A DNA stretch of 64,000 nt from Auanema rhodensis (taxonomy: Eukaryota > Nematoda > Chromadorea > Rhabditida > Rhabditidae), in contig OZ059894.1 of NCBI GenBank assembly GCA_964057225.1, positions 19,002,476 to 19,066,475 of the forward strand, read 5' to 3'. A program made the position numbers and the translations under genes. Below the pieces are notes generated by a model. The model saw only the letters and a list, made by a program, of their open reading frames with translations, made no database searches and was not told where the DNA came from. How positions within the stretch are numbered: position 1 is the first letter of the stretch; every line of letters begins with the position of its first letter. Below, one piece after another: positions 37,310 to 50,195 of the stretch.

Positions 37310-40300
37310 GGCAAAGACGATGGACAATGTTATTCAACGAAAAAATTAATTCTTCAGGGTGAAAATCGAGGATATAAGTGTGAACTTATATCAGTTGATA
37401 TCTCGGTGCATTTTTAAGCTAGCGCAAATCTGATAACACAGATCGACGCAGCTTACAAATCCGCATCGAATGCACTATACTACATTGAGAAACGCTTAAT
37501 ACAAAAATTAGTTATGATCGTTTGAAAAATGATGCATTAGTGTATGATGAGTTTCCATGTACACTCAACATTGCTTCCAAAAACATTTTGACAAAAATTT
37601 TTTCGAAAAATTTCAAAATAAATTAGCAAAAAGTAAATGTTTTTAGATTCCTTTTTTCAAGGCAAAGACGATGGACAATGTTATTCAACAAAAAAATTAA
37701 TTCTTCAGGGTGAAAATCGAGGATATAAGTGTGAACTTAAATCAGTTGATATCTCGGTGCATTTTTAAGCTAGCGCAAATCTGATAACACAGATCGACGC
37801 AGCTTAAAAATCCGCATCGAATGCACTATACTACATTGAGAAACGCTTAATACAAAAATTAGTTATGATCGTTTGAAAAATGATCCATTAGTGTATGTTG
37901 AGTTTCCATGTACACTCAACATTGCTTCCAAAAACATTTTGAAAAAAATTTTTTCGAAAAATTTCAAAATAATTTAGCAAAAAGTAGATGTTTTTAGATT
38001 CCTTTTTTCAAGGCAAAGACGATGGACAATGTTATTCAACGAAAAAATTAATTCTTCAGGGTGAAAATCGAGGATATAAGTGTGAACTTATATCAGTTGA
38101 TATCTCGGTGCATTTTTAAGCTAGCGCAAATCTGATAACACAGATCGACGCAGCTTACAAATCCGCATCGAATGCACTATACTACATTGAGAAACGCTTA
38201 ATACAAAAATTAGTTATGATCGTTTGAAAAATGATGCATTAGTGTATGTTGAGTTTCCATGTACACTCAACATTGCTTCCAAAAACATTTTGACAAAAAT
38301 TTTTTCGAAAAATTTCAAAATAAACTAGCAAAAAGTAGATGTTTTTAGATTTATTTTTTCAAGGCAAAGACGATGGACAATGTTATTCAACGAAAAAATT
38401 AATTCTTCAGGGTGAAAATCGAGGATATAAGTGTGAACTTATATCAGTTGATATCTCGGTGCATTTTTAAGCTAGCGCAAATCTGATAACACAGATCGAC
38501 GCAGCTTAAAAATCCGCATCGAATGCACTATACTACATTGAGAAACGCTTAATACAAAAATTAGTTATGATCGTTTGAAAAATGATGCATTAGTGTATGT
38601 TGAGTTTCCATGTACACTCAACATTGCTTCCAAAAACATTTTGACAAAAATTTTTTCGAAAAATTTCAAAATAAATTAGCAAAAAGTAGATGTTTTTAGA
38701 TTCCTTTTTTCAAGGCAAAGACGATGGACGATGTTATTCAACGAAAAAATTAATTCTTCAGGGTGAAAATCGAGGATATAAGTGTGAACTTATATCAGTT
38801 GATATCTCGGTGCATTTTTAAGCTAGCGCAAATCTGATAACACAGATCGACGCAGCTTACAAATCCGCATCGAATGCACTATACTACATTGAGAAACGCT
38901 TAATACAAAAATTAGTTATGATCGTTTGAAAAATGATGCATTAGTGTATGTTGAGTTTCCATGTACACTCAACATTGCTTCCAAAAACATTTTGACAAAA
39001 ATTTTTTCGAAAAATTTCAAAATAATTCAGCAAAAAGTAGATGTTTTTAGATTCCTTTTTTCAAGGCAAAGACGATGGACGATGTTATTCAACGAAAAAA
39101 TTAATTCTTCAGGGTGAAAATCGAGGATATAAGTGTGAACTTATATCAGTTGAAATCTCGGTGCATTTTTAAGCTAGCGCAAATCTGATAACACAGATCG
39201 ACGCAGCTTAAAAATCCGCATCGAATGCACTATACTACATTGAGAAACGCTTAATACAAAAATTAGTTATGATCGTTTGAAAAATGATGCATTAGTGTAT
39301 GATGAGTTTCCATGTACACTCAACATTGCTTCCAAAAACATTTTGACAAAAATTTTTTCGAAAAATTTCAAAATAAATTAGCAAAAAGTAGATGTTTTTA
39401 GATTCCTTTTTTCAAGGCAAAGACGATGGACGATGTTATTCAACGAAAAAATTAATTCTTCAGGGTGAAAATCGAGGATATAAGTGTGAATTTATATCAG
39501 TTGATATCTCGGTGCATTTTTAAGCTAGCGCAAATCTGATAACACAGATCGACGCAGCTTACAAATCCGCATCGAATGCACTATACTACATTGAGAAACG
39601 CTTAATACAGAAATTAGTTATGATCGTTTGAAAAATGATCCATTAGTGTATGTTGAGTTTCCATGTACACTCAACATTGCTTCCAAAAACATTTTGACAA
39701 AAATTTTTTCGAAAAATTTCAAAATAAATTAGCAAAAAGTAGATGTTTTTAGATTCCTTTTTTCAAGGCAAAGACGATGGACAATGTTATTCAACGAAAA
39801 AATTAATTCTCCAGGGTGAAAATCGAGGATATAAGTGTGAACTTATATCAGTTGATATCTCGGTGCATTTTTAAGCTAGCGCAAATCTGATAACACAGAT
39901 CGACGCAGCTTACAAATCCGCATCGAATGCACTATACTACATTGAGAAACGCTTAATACAGAAATTAGTTATGATCGTTTGAAAAATGATCCATTAGTGT
40001 ATGTTGAGTTTCCATGTACACTCAACATTGCTTCCAAAAACATTTTGACAAAAATTTTTTCGAAAAATTTCAAAATAAATTAGCAAAAAGTAGATGTTTT
40101 TAGATTCCTTTTTTCAAGGCAAAGACGATGGACAATGTTATTCAACGAAAAAATTAATTCTCCAGGGTGAAAATCGAGGATATAAGTGTGAACTTATATC
40201 AGTTGATATCTCGGTGCATTTTTAAGCTAGCGCAAATCTGATAACACAGATCGACGCAGCTTAAAAATCCGCATCGAATGCACTATACTACAATGAGAAA

Positions 40301-42050
40301 CGCTTAATACAGAAATTAGTTATGATCGTTTGAAAAATGATCCATTAGTGTATGTTGAGTTTCCATGTACACTCAACATTGCTTCCAAAAACATTTTGAC
40401 AAAAATTTTTTCGAAAAATTTCAAAATAAATTAGCAAAAAGTAGATGTTTTTAGATTCCTTTTTTCAAGGCAAAGACGATGGACAATGTTATTCAACAAA
40501 AAAATTAATTCTTCAGGGTGAAAATCGAGGATATAAGTGTGAACTTATATCAGTTGATATCTCGGTGCATTTTTAAGCTAGCGCAAATCTGATAACACAG
40601 ATCGACGCAGCTTAAAAATCCGCATCGAATGCACTATACTACATTGAGAAACGCTTAATACAAAAATTAGTTATGATCGTTTGAAAAATGATCCATTAGT
40701 GTATGTTGAGTTTCCATGTACACTCAACATTGCTTCCAAAAACATTTTGACAAAAATTTTTTCGAAAAATTTCAAAATAAATTAGCAAAAAGTAGATGTT
40801 TTTAGATTTTTTTTTTCAAGGCAAAGACGATGGACAATGTTATTCAACGAAAAAATTAATTCTTCAGGGTGAAAATCGAGGATATAAGTGTGAACTTATA
40901 TCAGTTGATATCTCGGTGCATTTTTAAGCTAGCGCAAATCTGATAACACAGATCGACGCAGCTTACAAATCCGCATCGAATGCACTATACTACATTGAGA
41001 AACGCTTAATACAAAAATTAGTTATGATCGTTTGAAAAATGATGCATTAGTGTATGATGAGTTTCCATGTACACTCAACATTGCTTCCAAAAACATTTTG
41101 ACAAAAATTTTTTCGAAAAATTTCAAAATAAATTAGCAAAAAGTAAATGTTTTTAGATTCCTTTTTTCAAGGCAAAGACGATGGACAATGTTATTCAACA
41201 AAAAAATTAATTCTTCAGGGTGAAAATCGAGGATATAAGTGTGAACTTAAATCAGTTGATATCTCGGTGCATTTTTAAGCTAGCGCAAATCTGATAACAC
41301 AGATCGACGCAGCTTAAAAATCCGCATCGAATGCACTATACTACATTGAGAAACGCTTAATACAAAAATTAGTTATGATCGTTTGAAAAATGATCCATTA
41401 GTGTATGTTGAGTTTCCATGTACACTCAACATTGCTTCCAAAAACATTTTGAAAAAAATTTTTTCGAAAAATTTCAAAATAATTTAGCAAAAAGTAGATG
41501 TTTTTAGATTCCTTTTTTCAAGGCAAAGACGATGGACAATGTTATTCAACGAAAAAATTAATTCTTCAGGGTGAAAATCGAGGATATAAGTGTGAACTTA
41601 TATCAGTTGATATCTCGGTGCATTTTTAAGCTAGCGCAAATCTGATAACACAGATCGACGCAGCTTAAAAATCCGCATCGAATGCACTATACTACATTGA
41701 GAAACGCTTAATACAAAAATTAGTTATGATCGTTTGAAAAATGATCCATTAGTGTATGTTGAGTTTCCATGTACACTCAACATTGCTTCCAAAAACATTT
41801 TGACAAAAATTTTTTCGAAAAATTTCAAAATAAATTAGCAAAAAGTAGATGTTTTTAGATTCCATTTTTCAAGGCAAAGACGATGGACAATGTTATTCAA
41901 CGAAAAAATTAATTCTTCAGGGTGAAAATCGAGGATATAAGTGTGAACTTATATCAGTTGATATCTCGGTGCATTTTTAAGCTAGCGCAAATCTGATAAC
42001 ACAGATCGACGCAGCTTAAAAATCCGCATCGAATGCACTATACTACATTA
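37310..42050 (+). repeat. Mixed HOR zone with a 10-monomer-spaced repeat
   Basis: About 850 bases (37310-38157) recur at +3,510, ten monomers later (40820-41667). The shared markers are AAAAGTAAATG, TTCAACAAAAAAATT, GAACTTAAATCAG and TTTTGAAAAAAATT. A CTTACAAATCCGC variant, absent to the left, becomes common from about 37,453. Local doublings include TTCTCCAGGG in the monomers at 39666 and 40017, and TACAGAAATTAG near 39,607, 39,958 and 40,309. GACGATGTTATTC marks several monomers between 38,700 and 39,440. Confidence 0.75.
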
Positions 42051-45000
42051 AGAAACGCTTAATACAAAAATTAGTTATGATCGTTTGAAAAATGATGCAT
42101 TAGTGTATGTTGAGTTTCCATGTACACTCAACATTGCTTCCAAAAACATTTTGACAAAAATTTTTTCGAAAAATTTCAGAATAAATTAGCAAAAAGTAGA
42201 TGTTTTTAGATTCCTTTTTTCAAGGCAAAGACGATGGACAATGTTATTCAACGAAAAAATTAATTCTTCAGGGTGAAAATCGAGGATATAAGTGTGAACT
42301 TATATCAGTTGATATCTCGGTGCATTTTTAAGCTAGCGCAAATCTGATAACACAGATCGACGCAGCTTACAAATCCGCATCGAATGCATTATACTACATT
42401 GAGAAACGCTTAATACAAAAATTAGTTATGATCGTTTGAAAAATGATGCATTAGTGTATGTTGAGTTTCCATGTACACTCAACATTGCTTCCAAAAACAT
42501 TTTGACAAAAATTTTTTCGAAAAATTTCAAAATAAATTAGCAAAAAGTAGATGTTTTTAGATTCCTTTTTTCAAGGCAAAGACGATGGACAATGTTATTC
42601 AACGAAAAAATTAATTCTTCAGGGTGAAAATCGAGGATATAAGTGTGAACTTATATCAGTTGATATCTCGGTGCATTTTTAAGCTAGCGCAAATCTGATA
42701 ACACAGATCGACGCAGCTTACAAATCCGCATCGAATGCATTATACTACATTGAGAAACGCTTAATACAAAAATTAGTTATGATCGTTTGAAAAATGATGC
42801 ATTAGTGTATGTTGAGTTTCCATGTACACTCAACATTGCTTCCAAAAACATTTTGACAAAAATTTTTTCGAAAAATTTCAAGATAAATTAGCAAAAAGTA
42901 GATGTTTTTAGATTCCATTTTTCAAGGCAAAGACGATGGACAATGTTATTCAACGAAAAAATTAATTCTTCAGGGTGAAAATCGAGGATATAAGTGTGAA
43001 CTTATATCAGTTGATATCTCGGTGCATTTTTAAGCTAGCGCAAATCTGATAACACAGATCGACGCAGCTTACAAATCCGCATCGAATGCACTATACTACA
43101 TTGAGAAACGCTTAATACAAAAATTAGTTATGATCGTTTGAAAAATGATGCATTAGTGTATGTTGAGTTTCCATGTACACTCAACATTGCTTCCAAAAAC
43201 ATTTTGACAAAAATTTTTTCGAAAAATTTCAAAATAATTCAGCAAAAAGTAGATGGTTTTAGATTCCTTTTTTCAAGGCAAAGACGATGGACAATGTTAT
43301 TCAACGAAAAAATTAATTCTTCAGGGTGAAAATCGAGGATATAAGTGTGAACTTATATCAGTTGATATCTCGGTGCATTTTTAAGCTAGCGCAAATCTGA
43401 TAACACAGATCGACGCAGCTTACAAATCCGCATCGAATGCACTATACTACATTGAGAAACGCTTAATACAAAAATTAGTTATGATCGTTTGAAAAATGAT
43501 CCATTAGTGTATGTTGAGTTTCCATGTACACTCAACATTGCTTCCAAAAACATTTTGAAAAAAATTTTTTCGAAAAATTTCAAAATAAATTAGCAAAAAG
43601 TAGATGTTTTTAGATTCCTTTTTTCAAGGCAAAGACGATGGACAATGTTATTCAACGAAAAAATTAATTCTTCAGGGTGAAAATCGAGGATATAAGTGTG
43701 AACTTATATCAGTTGATATCTCGGTGCATTTTTAAGCTAGCGCAAATCTGATAACACAGATCGACGCAGCTTGAAAATCCGCATCGAATGCACTATACTA
43801 CATTGAGAAACGCTTAATACAAAAATTAGTTATGATCGTTTGAAAAATGATCCATTAGTGTATGTTGAGTTTCCATGTACACTCAACATTGCTTCCAAAA
43901 ACATTTTGACAAAAATTTTTTCGAAAAATTTCAAAATAAATTAGCAAAAAGTAGATGTTTTTAGATTTTTTTTTTCAAGGCAAAGACGATGGACAATGTT
44001 ATTCAACGAAAAAATTAATTCTTCAGGGTGAAAATCGAGGATATAAGTGTGAACTTATATCAGTTGATATCTCGGTGCATTTTTAAGCTAGCGCAAATCT
44101 GATAACACAGATCGACGCAGCTTACAAATCCGCATCGAATGCACTATACTACATTGAAAAACGCTTAATACAAAAATTAGTTATGATCGTTTGAAAAATG
44201 ATGCATTAGTGTATGTTGAGTTTCCATGTACACTCAACATTGCTTCCAAAAACATTTTGACAAAAATTTTTTCGAAAAATTTCAAAATAAATTAGCAAAA
44301 AGTAGATGTTTTTAGATTCCTTTTTTCAAGGCAAAGACGATGGACAATGTTATTCAACGAAAAAATTAATTCTTCAGGGTGAAAATCGAGGATATAAGTG
44401 TGAACTTATATCAGTTGATATCTCGGTGCATTTTTAAGCTAGCGCAAATCTGATAACACAGATCGACGCAGCTTAAAAATCCGCATCGAATGCACTATAC
44501 TACATTGAGAAACGCTTAATACAAAAATTAGTTATGATCGTTTGAAAAATGATCCATTAGTGTATGTTGAGTTTCCATGTACACTCAACATTGCTTCCAA
44601 AAACATTTTGAAAAAAATTTTTTCGAAAAATTTCAAAATAAATTAGCAAAAAGTAGATGTTTTTAGATTCCTTTTTTCAAGGCAAAGACGATGGACAATG
44701 TTATTCAACGAAAAAATTAATTCTTCAGGGTGAAAATCGAGGATATAAGTGTGAACTTATATCAGTTGATATCTCGGTGCATTTTTAAGCTAGCGCAAAT
44801 CTGATAACACAGATCGACGCAGCTTACAAATCCGCATCGAATGCACTATACTACATTGAGAAACGCTTAATACAGAAATTAGTTATGATCGTTTGAAAAA
44901 TGATGCATTAGTGTATGTTGAGTTTCCATGTACACTCAACATTGCTTCCAAAAACATTTTGACAAAAATTTTTTCGAAAAATTTCAAAATAAATTAGCAA

Positions 45001-45911
45001 AAAGTAGATGTTTTTAGATTCCTTTTTTCAAGGCAAAGACGATGGACAATGTTATTCAACGAAAAAATTAATTCTTCAGGGTGAAAATCGAGGATATAAG
45101 TGTGAACTTATATCAGTTGATATCTCGGTGCATTTTTAAGCTAGCGCAAATCTGATAACACAGATCGACGCAGCTTAAAAATCCGCATCGAATGCACTAT
45201 ACTACATTGAGAAACGCTTAATACAAAAATTAGTTATGATCGTTTGAAAAATGATCCATTAGTGTATGTTGAGTTTCCATGTACACTCAACATTGCTTCC
45301 AAAAACATTTTGAAAAAAATTTTTTCGAAAAATTTCAAAATAAGTTAGCAAAAAGTAGATGTTTTTAGATTCCTTTTTTCAAGGCAAAGACGATGGACAA
45401 TGTTATTCAACGAAAAAATTAATTCTTCAGGGTGAAAATCGAGGATATAAGTGTGAACTTATATCAGTTGATATCTCGGTGCATTTTTAAGCTAGCGCAA
45501 ATCTGATAACACAGATCGACGCAGCTTACAAATCCGCATCGAATGCATTATACTACATTGAGAAACGCTTAATACAAAAATTAGTTATGATCGTTTGAAA
45601 AATGATGCATTAGTGTATGTTGAGTTTCCATGTACACTCAACATTGCTTCCAAAAACATTTTGACAAAAATTTTTTCGAAAAATTTCAAAATAAATTAGC
45701 AAAAAGTAGATGTTTTTAGATTCCATTTTTCAAGGCAAAGACGATGGACAATGTTATTCAACGAAAAAATTAATTCTTCAGGGTGAAAATCGAGGATATA
45801 AGTGTGAACTTATATCAGTTGATATCTCGGTGCATTTTTAAGCTAGCGCAAATCTGATAACACAGATCGACGCAGCTTAAAAATCCGCATCGAATGCACT
45901 ATACTACATTG
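42051..45911 (+). repeat. 11-monomer higher-order repeat (3,861 bp), copy 1
   Basis: Eleven monomers are repeated at +3,861. Markers in order are CAGAATAAATTAG (42,178), GCATTATAC twice (42,386 and 42,737), CAAGATAAATT (42,879), AATTCAGC with GATGGTTTTAG (43,23x-43,26x), TTTTGAAAAAAATT (43,554), GCTTGAAAATCC (43,770), ATTTTTTTTTC (43,967), CATTGAAAAACGC (44,153) and TACAGAAATTAG (44,871). The left limit is an A/G difference at 42050/45911. Only two differences from copy 2 were seen: G45344 for A, and a change near 46,595 in copy 2. Confidence 0.85.
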
Positions 45912-48900
45912 AGAAACGCTTAATACAAAAATTAGTTATGATCGTTTGAAAAATGATGCATTAGTGTATGTTGAGTTTCCATGTACACTCAACATTGCTT
46001 CCAAAAACATTTTGACAAAAATTTTTTCGAAAAATTTCAGAATAAATTAGCAAAAAGTAGATGTTTTTAGATTCCTTTTTTCAAGGCAAAGACGATGGAC
46101 AATGTTATTCAACGAAAAAATTAATTCTTCAGGGTGAAAATCGAGGATATAAGTGTGAACTTATATCAGTTGATATCTCGGTGCATTTTTAAGCTAGCGC
46201 AAATCTGATAACACAGATCGACGCAGCTTACAAATCCGCATCGAATGCATTATACTACATTGAGAAACGCTTAATACAAAAATTAGTTATGATCGTTTGA
46301 AAAATGATGCATTAGTGTATGTTGAGTTTCCATGTACACTCAACATTGCTTCCAAAAACATTTTGACAAAAATTTTTTCGAAAAATTTCAAAATAAATTA
46401 GCAAAAAGTAGATGTTTTTAGATTCCTTTTTTCAAGGCAAAGACGATGGACAATGTTATTCAACGAAAAAATTAATTCTTCAGGGTGAAAATCGAGGATA
46501 TAAGTGTGAACTTATATCAGTTGATATCTCGGTGCATTTTTAAGCTAGCGCAAATCTGATAACACAGATCGACGCAGCTTACAAATCCGCATCTAATGCA
46601 TTATACTACATTGAGAAACGCTTAATACAAAAATTAGTTATGATCGTTTGAAAAATGATGCATTAGTGTATGTTGAGTTTCCATGTACACTCAACATTGC
46701 TTCCAAAAACATTTTGACAAAAATTTTTTCGAAAAATTTCAAGATAAATTAGCAAAAAGTAGATGTTTTTAGATTCCATTTTTCAAGGCAAAGACGATGG
46801 ACAATGTTATTCAACGAAAAAATTAATTCTTCAGGGTGAAAATCGAGGATATAAGTGTGAACTTATATCAGTTGATATCTCGGTGCATTTTTAAGCTAGC
46901 GCAAATCTGATAACACAGATCGACGCAGCTTACAAATCCGCATCGAATGCACTATACTACATTGAGAAACGCTTAATACAAAAATTAGTTATGATCGTTT
47001 GAAAAATGATGCATTAGTGTATGTTGAGTTTCCATGTACACTCAACATTGCTTCCAAAAACATTTTGACAAAAATTTTTTCGAAAAATTTCAAAATAATT
47101 CAGCAAAAAGTAGATGGTTTTAGATTCCTTTTTTCAAGGCAAAGACGATGGACAATGTTATTCAACGAAAAAATTAATTCTTCAGGGTGAAAATCGAGGA
47201 TATAAGTGTGAACTTATATCAGTTGATATCTCGGTGCATTTTTAAGCTAGCGCAAATCTGATAACACAGATCGACGCAGCTTACAAATCCGCATCGAATG
47301 CACTATACTACATTGAGAAACGCTTAATACAAAAATTAGTTATGATCGTTTGAAAAATGATCCATTAGTGTATGTTGAGTTTCCATGTACACTCAACATT
47401 GCTTCCAAAAACATTTTGAAAAAAATTTTTTCGAAAAATTTCAAAATAAATTAGCAAAAAGTAGATGTTTTTAGATTCCTTTTTTCAAGGCAAAGACGAT
47501 GGACAATGTTATTCAACGAAAAAATTAATTCTTCAGGGTGAAAATCGAGGATATAAGTGTGAACTTATATCAGTTGATATCTCGGTGCATTTTTAAGCTA
47601 GCGCAAATCTGATAACACAGATCGACGCAGCTTGAAAATCCGCATCGAATGCACTATACTACATTGAGAAACGCTTAATACAAAAATTAGTTATGATCGT
47701 TTGAAAAATGATCCATTAGTGTATGTTGAGTTTCCATGTACACTCAACATTGCTTCCAAAAACATTTTGACAAAAATTTTTTCGAAAAATTTCAAAATAA
47801 ATTAGCAAAAAGTAGATGTTTTTAGATTTTTTTTTTCAAGGCAAAGACGATGGACAATGTTATTCAACGAAAAAATTAATTCTTCAGGGTGAAAATCGAG
47901 GATATAAGTGTGAACTTATATCAGTTGATATCTCGGTGCATTTTTAAGCTAGCGCAAATCTGATAACACAGATCGACGCAGCTTACAAATCCGCATCGAA
48001 TGCACTATACTACATTGAAAAACGCTTAATACAAAAATTAGTTATGATCGTTTGAAAAATGATGCATTAGTGTATGTTGAGTTTCCATGTACACTCAACA
48101 TTGCTTCCAAAAACATTTTGACAAAAATTTTTTCGAAAAATTTCAAAATAAATTAGCAAAAAGTAGATGTTTTTAGATTCCTTTTTTCAAGGCAAAGACG
48201 ATGGACAATGTTATTCAACGAAAAAATTAATTCTTCAGGGTGAAAATCGAGGATATAAGTGTGAACTTATATCAGTTGATATCTCGGTGCATTTTTAAGC
48301 TAGCGCAAATCTGATAACACAGATCGACGCAGCTTAAAAATCCGCATCGAATGCACTATACTACATTGAGAAACGCTTAATACAAAAATTAGTTATGATC
48401 GTTTGAAAAATGATCCATTAGTGTATGTTGAGTTTCCATGTACACTCAACATTGCTTCCAAAAACATTTTGAAAAAAATTTTTTCGAAAAATTTCAAAAT
48501 AAATTAGCAAAAAGTAGATGTTTTTAGATTCCTTTTTTCAAGGCAAAGACGATGGACAATGTTATTCAACGAAAAAATTAATTCTTCAGGGTGAAAATCG
48601 AGGATATAAGTGTGAACTTATATCAGTTGATATCTCGGTGCATTTTTAAGCTAGCGCAAATCTGATAACACAGATCGACGCAGCTTACAAATCCGCATCG
48701 AATGCACTATACTACATTGAGAAACGCTTAATACAGAAATTAGTTATGATCGTTTGAAAAATGATGCATTAGTGTATGTTGAGTTTCCATGTACACTCAA
48801 CATTGCTTCCAAAAACATTTTGACAAAAATTTTTTCGAAAAATTTCAAAATAAATTAGCAAAAAGTAGATGTTTTTAGATTCCTTTTTTCAAGGCAAAGA

Positions 48901-49772
48901 CGATGGACAATGTTATTCAACGAAAAAATTAATTCTTCAGGGTGAAAATCGAGGATATAAGTGTGAACTTATATCAGTTGATATCTCGGTGCATTTTTAA
49001 GCTAGCGCAAATCTGATAACACAGATCGACGCAGCTTAAAAATCCGCATCGAATGCACTATACTACATTGAGAAACGCTTAATACAAAAATTAGTTATGA
49101 TCGTTTGAAAAATGATCCATTAGTGTATGTTGAGTTTCCATGTACACTCAACATTGCTTCCAAAAACATTTTGAAAAAAATTTTTTCGAAAAATTTCAAA
49201 ATAAATTAGCAAAAAGTAGATGTTTTTAGATTCCTTTTTTCAAGGCAAAGACGATGGACAATGTTATTCAACGAAAAAATTAATTCTTCAGGGTGAAAAT
49301 CGAGGATATAAGTGTGAACTTATATCAGTTGATATCTCGGTGCATTTTTAAGCTAGCGCAAATCTGATAACACAGATCGACGCAGCTTACAAATCCGCAT
49401 CGAATGCATTATACTACATTGAGAAACGCTTAATACAAAAATTAGTTATGATCGTTTGAAAAATGATGCATTAGTGTATGTTGAGTTTCCATGTACACTC
49501 AACATTGCTTCCAAAAACATTTTGACAAAAATTTTTTCGAAAAATTTCAAAATAAATTAGCAAAAAGTAGATGTTTTTAGATTCCATTTTTCAAGGCAAA
49601 GACGATGGACAATGTTATTCAACGAAAAAATTAATTCTTCAGGGTGAAAATCGAGGATATAAGTGTGAACTTATATCAGTTGATATCTCGGTGCATTTTT
49701 AAGCTAGCGCAAATCTGATAACACAGATCGACGCAGCTTAAAAATCCGCATCGAATGCACTATACTACATTG
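45912..49772 (+). repeat. 11-monomer higher-order repeat (3,861 bp), copy 2
   Basis: The second copy of the 3,861-bp unit, repeating all the markers listed for copy 1 at +3,861. Examples are AATTCAGC with GATGGTTTTAG near 47,10x-47,12x and ATTTTTTTTTC near 47,828. A private change, GCATCTAATGC for GCATCGAATGC, occurs near 46,595. Identity with copy 1 is about 99.9% by eye. Confidence 0.85.
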
Positions 49773-50110
49773 AGAAACGCTTAATACAAAAATTAGTTAT
49801 GATCGTTTGAAAAATGATGCATTAGTGTATGTTGAGTTTCCATGTACACTCAACATTGCTTCCAAAAACATTTTGACAAAAATTTTTTCGAAAAATTTCA
49901 GAATAAATTAGCAAAAAGTAGATGTTTTTAGATTCCTTTTTTCAAGGCAAAGACGATGGACAATGTTATTCAACGAAAAAATTAATTCTTCAGGGTGAAA
50001 ATCGAGGATATAAGTGTGAACTTATATCAGTTGATATCTCGGTGCATTTTTAAGCTAGCGCAAATCTGATAACACAGATCGACGCAGCTTACAAATCCGC
50101 ATCGAATGCA
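49773..50110 (+). repeat. 11-monomer higher-order repeat, truncated copy 3
   Basis: The 11-mer register continues for about one monomer (CAGAATAAATTAG near 49,897, then CTTACAAATCC) and ends at 50,111, where GCACTATAC replaces the GCATTATAC of the other copies. A new trimer pattern begins in the next monomer. Confidence 0.7.
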
Positions 50111-50195
50111 CTATACTACATTGAGAAACGCTTAATACAAAAATTAGTTATGATCGTTTGAAAAATGATGCATTAGTGTATGTTGAGTTTCCATG

